This document shows, piece after piece, positions 7,086 through 8,922 of a stretch of 8,922 bases of DNA. The translations under genes were made by a program, and so were the position numbers. This DNA is from TMP-24 sp964600685 (GTDB lineage: Bacteria; Pseudomonadota; Alphaproteobacteria; Rhodobacterales; Rhodobacteraceae). The notes beneath the pieces are model-generated. The model had not been told where the DNA came from. It made no database searches and saw only the letters and a program-made list of their open reading frames with translations. The stretch is from contig CAZRKU010000116.1 of the NCBI GenBank assembly GCA_964600685.1, positions 1 to 8,922 of the forward strand, given 5' to 3'. The stretch's first letter is position 1, and every line of letters starts with the position of its first letter.

Positions 7086-8162
7086 TCACGCCTTCGCCTT
7101 GCCGTCGATCAGCGCGCGCGCCTGTCCAACCCAGTCCTCGCGGACGGCGCGACCCTTGAACCCGTCGAGATTGTCGTCGACCCACGCCAGTTCCGCCTGC
7201 GTCCAGGCGGCGATCTGGTCGAAATGGAAGAACCCGAGCGAATGGAGCAGCACCTCCAGCTTCGGCCCTATCCCTTTGATGATCTTCAGATCGTCCGCGC
7301 CGGCCTTGCGCGGGACCTTCAGGCCGCGCGGCCTTTTCGGCTTGGCCGGGGCCTCCGGGAGTTCCGTGGTTTTCACAGGCTCGGCCACCGGGGCGGTTTT
7401 CGCAGCCGGTGCTTCGACCCTGGCCGCAGGTCTTGCGGCCTTGGCACCAGCGGGCTTGCCCAGCCACGGCGTCAGAAGCGGCACCTCCGTCCCGTCGATC
7501 CGCTTGATACTGTCGCCAATGTCCACGGCGCGCTGGACCGAACCGTTATATTGGGTGCGGCCGGATTCGAAGTCCTTGAGGCTCGTCAGACCCGACAGCG
7601 GCTCTGCCGCATAACGCCCGTTCTGCGGTCCGGGCACCGGCACGCGGCCCTCGGCCATCTCGTCCAGAAGCCGCGACAGGCTTTCCGCCGTCAGATCCTC
7701 GTAATAATCCTTGCCGATCTGGGCCATCGGCGCATTGGCGCAGGCGCCGAGGCATTCGACCTCCTCCCAGGAGAACCTGCCGTCCGCCGACAGCATATGC
7801 GCCTTCGGCGCGATCTTTTCGCGGCAGACCTTGATCAGGTCCTCCGCCCCGCAGATCAGGCAGGACGTGGTGCCACAGATCTGGATATGGGCAACCGATC
7901 CAACAGGTTGCAGCTGGAACATGAAGTAGAAGGTCGCCACCTCCAGCGCCCGGATATAGGCCATGCCCAGCATGTCGGCGACATGTTCGATCGCCTTGCG
8001 GGTCAGCCAGCCTTCCTGCTCCTGCGCGCGCCACAGGAGGGGGATGATCGCCGAAGCCTGACGGCCCTCGGGGTATTTGGAGATCTGGCCCTGCGCCCAG
8101 GCGAGGTTCGCGGGGGTAAAGGCGAAGGACGCCGGTTGCTCATGGTAAAGACGGCGGAGCAT
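7086..8162 (-). CDS. nuoE: NADH-quinone oxidoreductase subunit E with helix-hairpin-helix extension
   Basis: NuoE (24-kDa subunit homologue) carries the [2Fe-2S] cluster N1a next to NuoF. The thioredoxin-like core spans about 1-175 and has cluster ligands Cys96 and Cys101 (CGTTSC) and Cys137 and Cys141 (CLGAC). The opening MLRRLYHEQPASFAFTPANL and EVATFYFMFQLQPVG are typical of alphaproteobacterial NuoE. The protein is 358 residues, against about 165-240 in most bacteria. The extra part is a segment at about 180-235 (with PLLTPWLGKP), an Ala/Pro/Lys-rich linker at about 237-288, and a helix-hairpin-helix domain at 290-351 (GIGPKLEVLL, HFDQIAAW, FKGR, WVGQARAL). I recall a similarly long NuoE in Rhodobacter capsulatus, so the extension is probably lineage-wide. 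The ATG at 8162 shares one base with the nuoD stop (TGATG), with GAGAGG about 10 bases upstream. Confidence 0.97.
   Translation of the reverse strand: MLRRLYHEQPASFAFTPANLAWAQGQISKYPEGRQASAIIPLLWRAQEQEGWLTRKAIEHVADMLGMAYIRALEVATFYFMFQLQPVGSVAHIQICGTTSCLICGAEDLIKVCREKIAPKAHMLSADGRFSWEEVECLGACANAPMAQIGKDYYEDLTAESLSRLLDEMAEGRVPVPGPQNGRYAAEPLSGLTSLKDFESGRTQYNGSVQRAVDIGDSIKRIDGTEVPLLTPWLGKPAGAKAARPAARVEAPAAKTAPVAEPVKTTELPEAPAKPKRPRGLKVPRKAGADDLKIIKGIGPKLEVLLHSLGFFHFDQIAAWTQAELAWVDDNLDGFKGRAVREDWVGQARALIDGKAKA
7110..7295 (-). repeat. Helix-hairpin-helix domain, copy at the NuoE C-terminus
   Basis: This codes for residues 290-351 of NuoE and is the partner copy of 6279-6464. The hairpin here is GIGPKLEVLL. 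Both copies follow an Ala/Pro/Lys-rich linker, so the shared unit may be linker plus domain. Confidence 0.85.
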
Positions 8163-8922
8163 CAGCGGTCAACCTCTCCGAAAACGATATCCATTGTGCC
8201 GATGATGGCGGCGACGTCGGCCATCCAGTCGATCGACTGAAGATGCGGGAAGCCCGGGGCGCGGATCTTGGCGCGATAGGGTTTGTTCGATCCGTCCGCC
8301 ACCAGATAGACGCCGAATTCGCCCTTGGGCGCTTCGACCGCCGCATAAACCTCACCGGCGGGGACATGGAAGCCTTCGGTGTAAAGCTTGAAATGGTGGA
8401 TCAGGGCTTCCATCGAGGTCTTCATGTCACCGCGCGACGGCGGGGAGAGCTTGCCGCGCGCCAGAATGTCACCCCGTTCCACGCGCAGCTTCGTGATCGC
8501 CTGACGGATGATCGAAACGCTCTCCCGCATCTCGGCCATGCGGCAGAGATAGCGGTCGTAGCAGTCGCCGTTCTTGCCGACCGGGATCTTGAACTCGAAC
8601 TCGTCGTAGCACTCGTAGGGCTGGGCGCGGCGCAAGTCCCAGGCCATGCCGGACCCGCGCACCATGACACCGGAATATCCCCATTCCAGCGCATCCTCCT
8701 CGGTCACGATACCGATCAGGGCGTTACGCTGCTTGAAGATGCGGTTTTCGGTCAGCAGCCCGTCGAGATCGTCAAGCACCTTGGGGAAGGTCTCGGTCCA
8801 GGCCTCGATATCGTTCAGAAGCGCATCGGGCAGATCCTGATGCACGCCACAGCGACGGAAGAAGGCGGCATGCAGACGCGCGCCGCTGGCTCGTTCATAG
8901 AACACCCTCAGCTTTTCGCGTT
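8162..8922 (-). CDS. nuoD: NADH-quinone oxidoreductase subunit D, C-terminal part (cut by window edge)
   Basis: NuoD (49-kDa subunit homologue, derived from the large subunit of [NiFe] hydrogenase) lines the quinone site beside NuoB. The last 252 residues, of about 405-412 expected, are present. Strong signatures are GVHQDLP, TENRIFKQRN, GYSGVMVRGSGMAWDLR, QPYECYDEFEF, IPVGKNGDCYDRYL, MEALIHHFKLYTEGFHVPAG, EAPKGEFGVYLVADGSNKPY and the C-terminal DIVFGEVDR. Two oddities stand out. Just before the C-terminus the protein reads LQSIDWMADVAAII, whereas relatives have a (C/S)(R/K)GH(M/Q)L block between Met and ADV, so six residues appear to be missing. Near the window edge, REKLRVFYER and FFRRCGVHQ differ from the usual REKLM and R-P/I-G-G-V. 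The remaining sequence is conserved, so the gene is probably functional. The 5' part lies beyond the right edge. Confidence 0.96.
   Translation of the reverse strand, partial: REKLRVFYERASGARLHAAFFRRCGVHQDLPDALLNDIEAWTETFPKVLDDLDGLLTENRIFKQRNALIGIVTEEDALEWGYSGVMVRGSGMAWDLRRAQPYECYDEFEFKIPVGKNGDCYDRYLCRMAEMRESVSIIRQAITKLRVERGDILARGKLSPPSRGDMKTSMEALIHHFKLYTEGFHVPAGEVYAAVEAPKGEFGVYLVADGSNKPYRAKIRAPGFPHLQSIDWMADVAAIIGTMDIVFGEVDR

Noticed and set aside
6849..8240. A 463-codon plus-strand open frame
   Set aside because: It is the antisense shadow of nuoE and the helix-hairpin-helix gene, with no credible ribosome site or domain.

Overview
The window is an internal piece of a proton-pumping NADH:ubiquinone oxidoreductase (respiratory complex I, nuo) operon, and every credible gene is on the minus strand. 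High GC content, third-codon GC bias, the NuoI/NuoH/NuoF/NuoE sequence types and the presence of extra reading frames between nuo genes all point to an alphaproteobacterium, most likely Rhodobacterales (Rhodobacter/Paracoccus-like). This placement rests on recalled family sequences, not on a search.

In transcription order (right to left) the window holds: the 3' two thirds of nuoD (cut by the right edge); nuoE with a long C-terminal extension; a two-helix membrane protein with an Ala/Pro/Lys-rich linker and a C-terminal helix-hairpin-helix domain; a 78-residue two-helix membrane protein; nuoF; a doubtful 43-codon ORF; a DUF3291-like protein; a 95-residue three-helix membrane protein; nuoG; a small predicted lipoprotein starting at TTG; nuoH; and the first 82 codons of nuoI (cut by the left edge). 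Junctions are very tight (overlaps of 1 or 4 bases, or gaps of 2 to 28 bases). No promoter or terminator is visible, so the window looks like the middle of one polycistronic transcript. There is no gene-free stretch over 300 bases.

NuoE, NuoF and NuoG form the peripheral NADH-oxidising arm: FMN plus clusters N1a, N3, N1b, N4 and N5, all with ligands present. NuoD and NuoI belong to the connecting, quinone-side module, and NuoH is the membrane subunit beside the quinone cavity. The interspersed accessory ORFs are mostly small and membrane or envelope targeted. They are the least understood part and could be lineage-specific accessory or assembly factors, but nothing in the sequence proves that.

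The points most worth a second look are: (1) NuoD appears to lack six residues of the conserved GH(M/Q)LADV segment near its C-terminus and has unusual substitutions near the window edge; (2) a roughly 62-residue helix-hairpin-helix domain is present in two adjacent genes, as the NuoE tail and the tail of the next membrane protein, about 58% identical by hand count; (3) a perfect 8-bp hairpin with a GNRA-type loop sits just upstream of nuoG; (4) the same 12-mer, combining Ala-Glu codons, Shine-Dalgarno and stop, recurs at three gene junctions; (5) a DUF3291-like gene is inserted between nuoF and nuoG.
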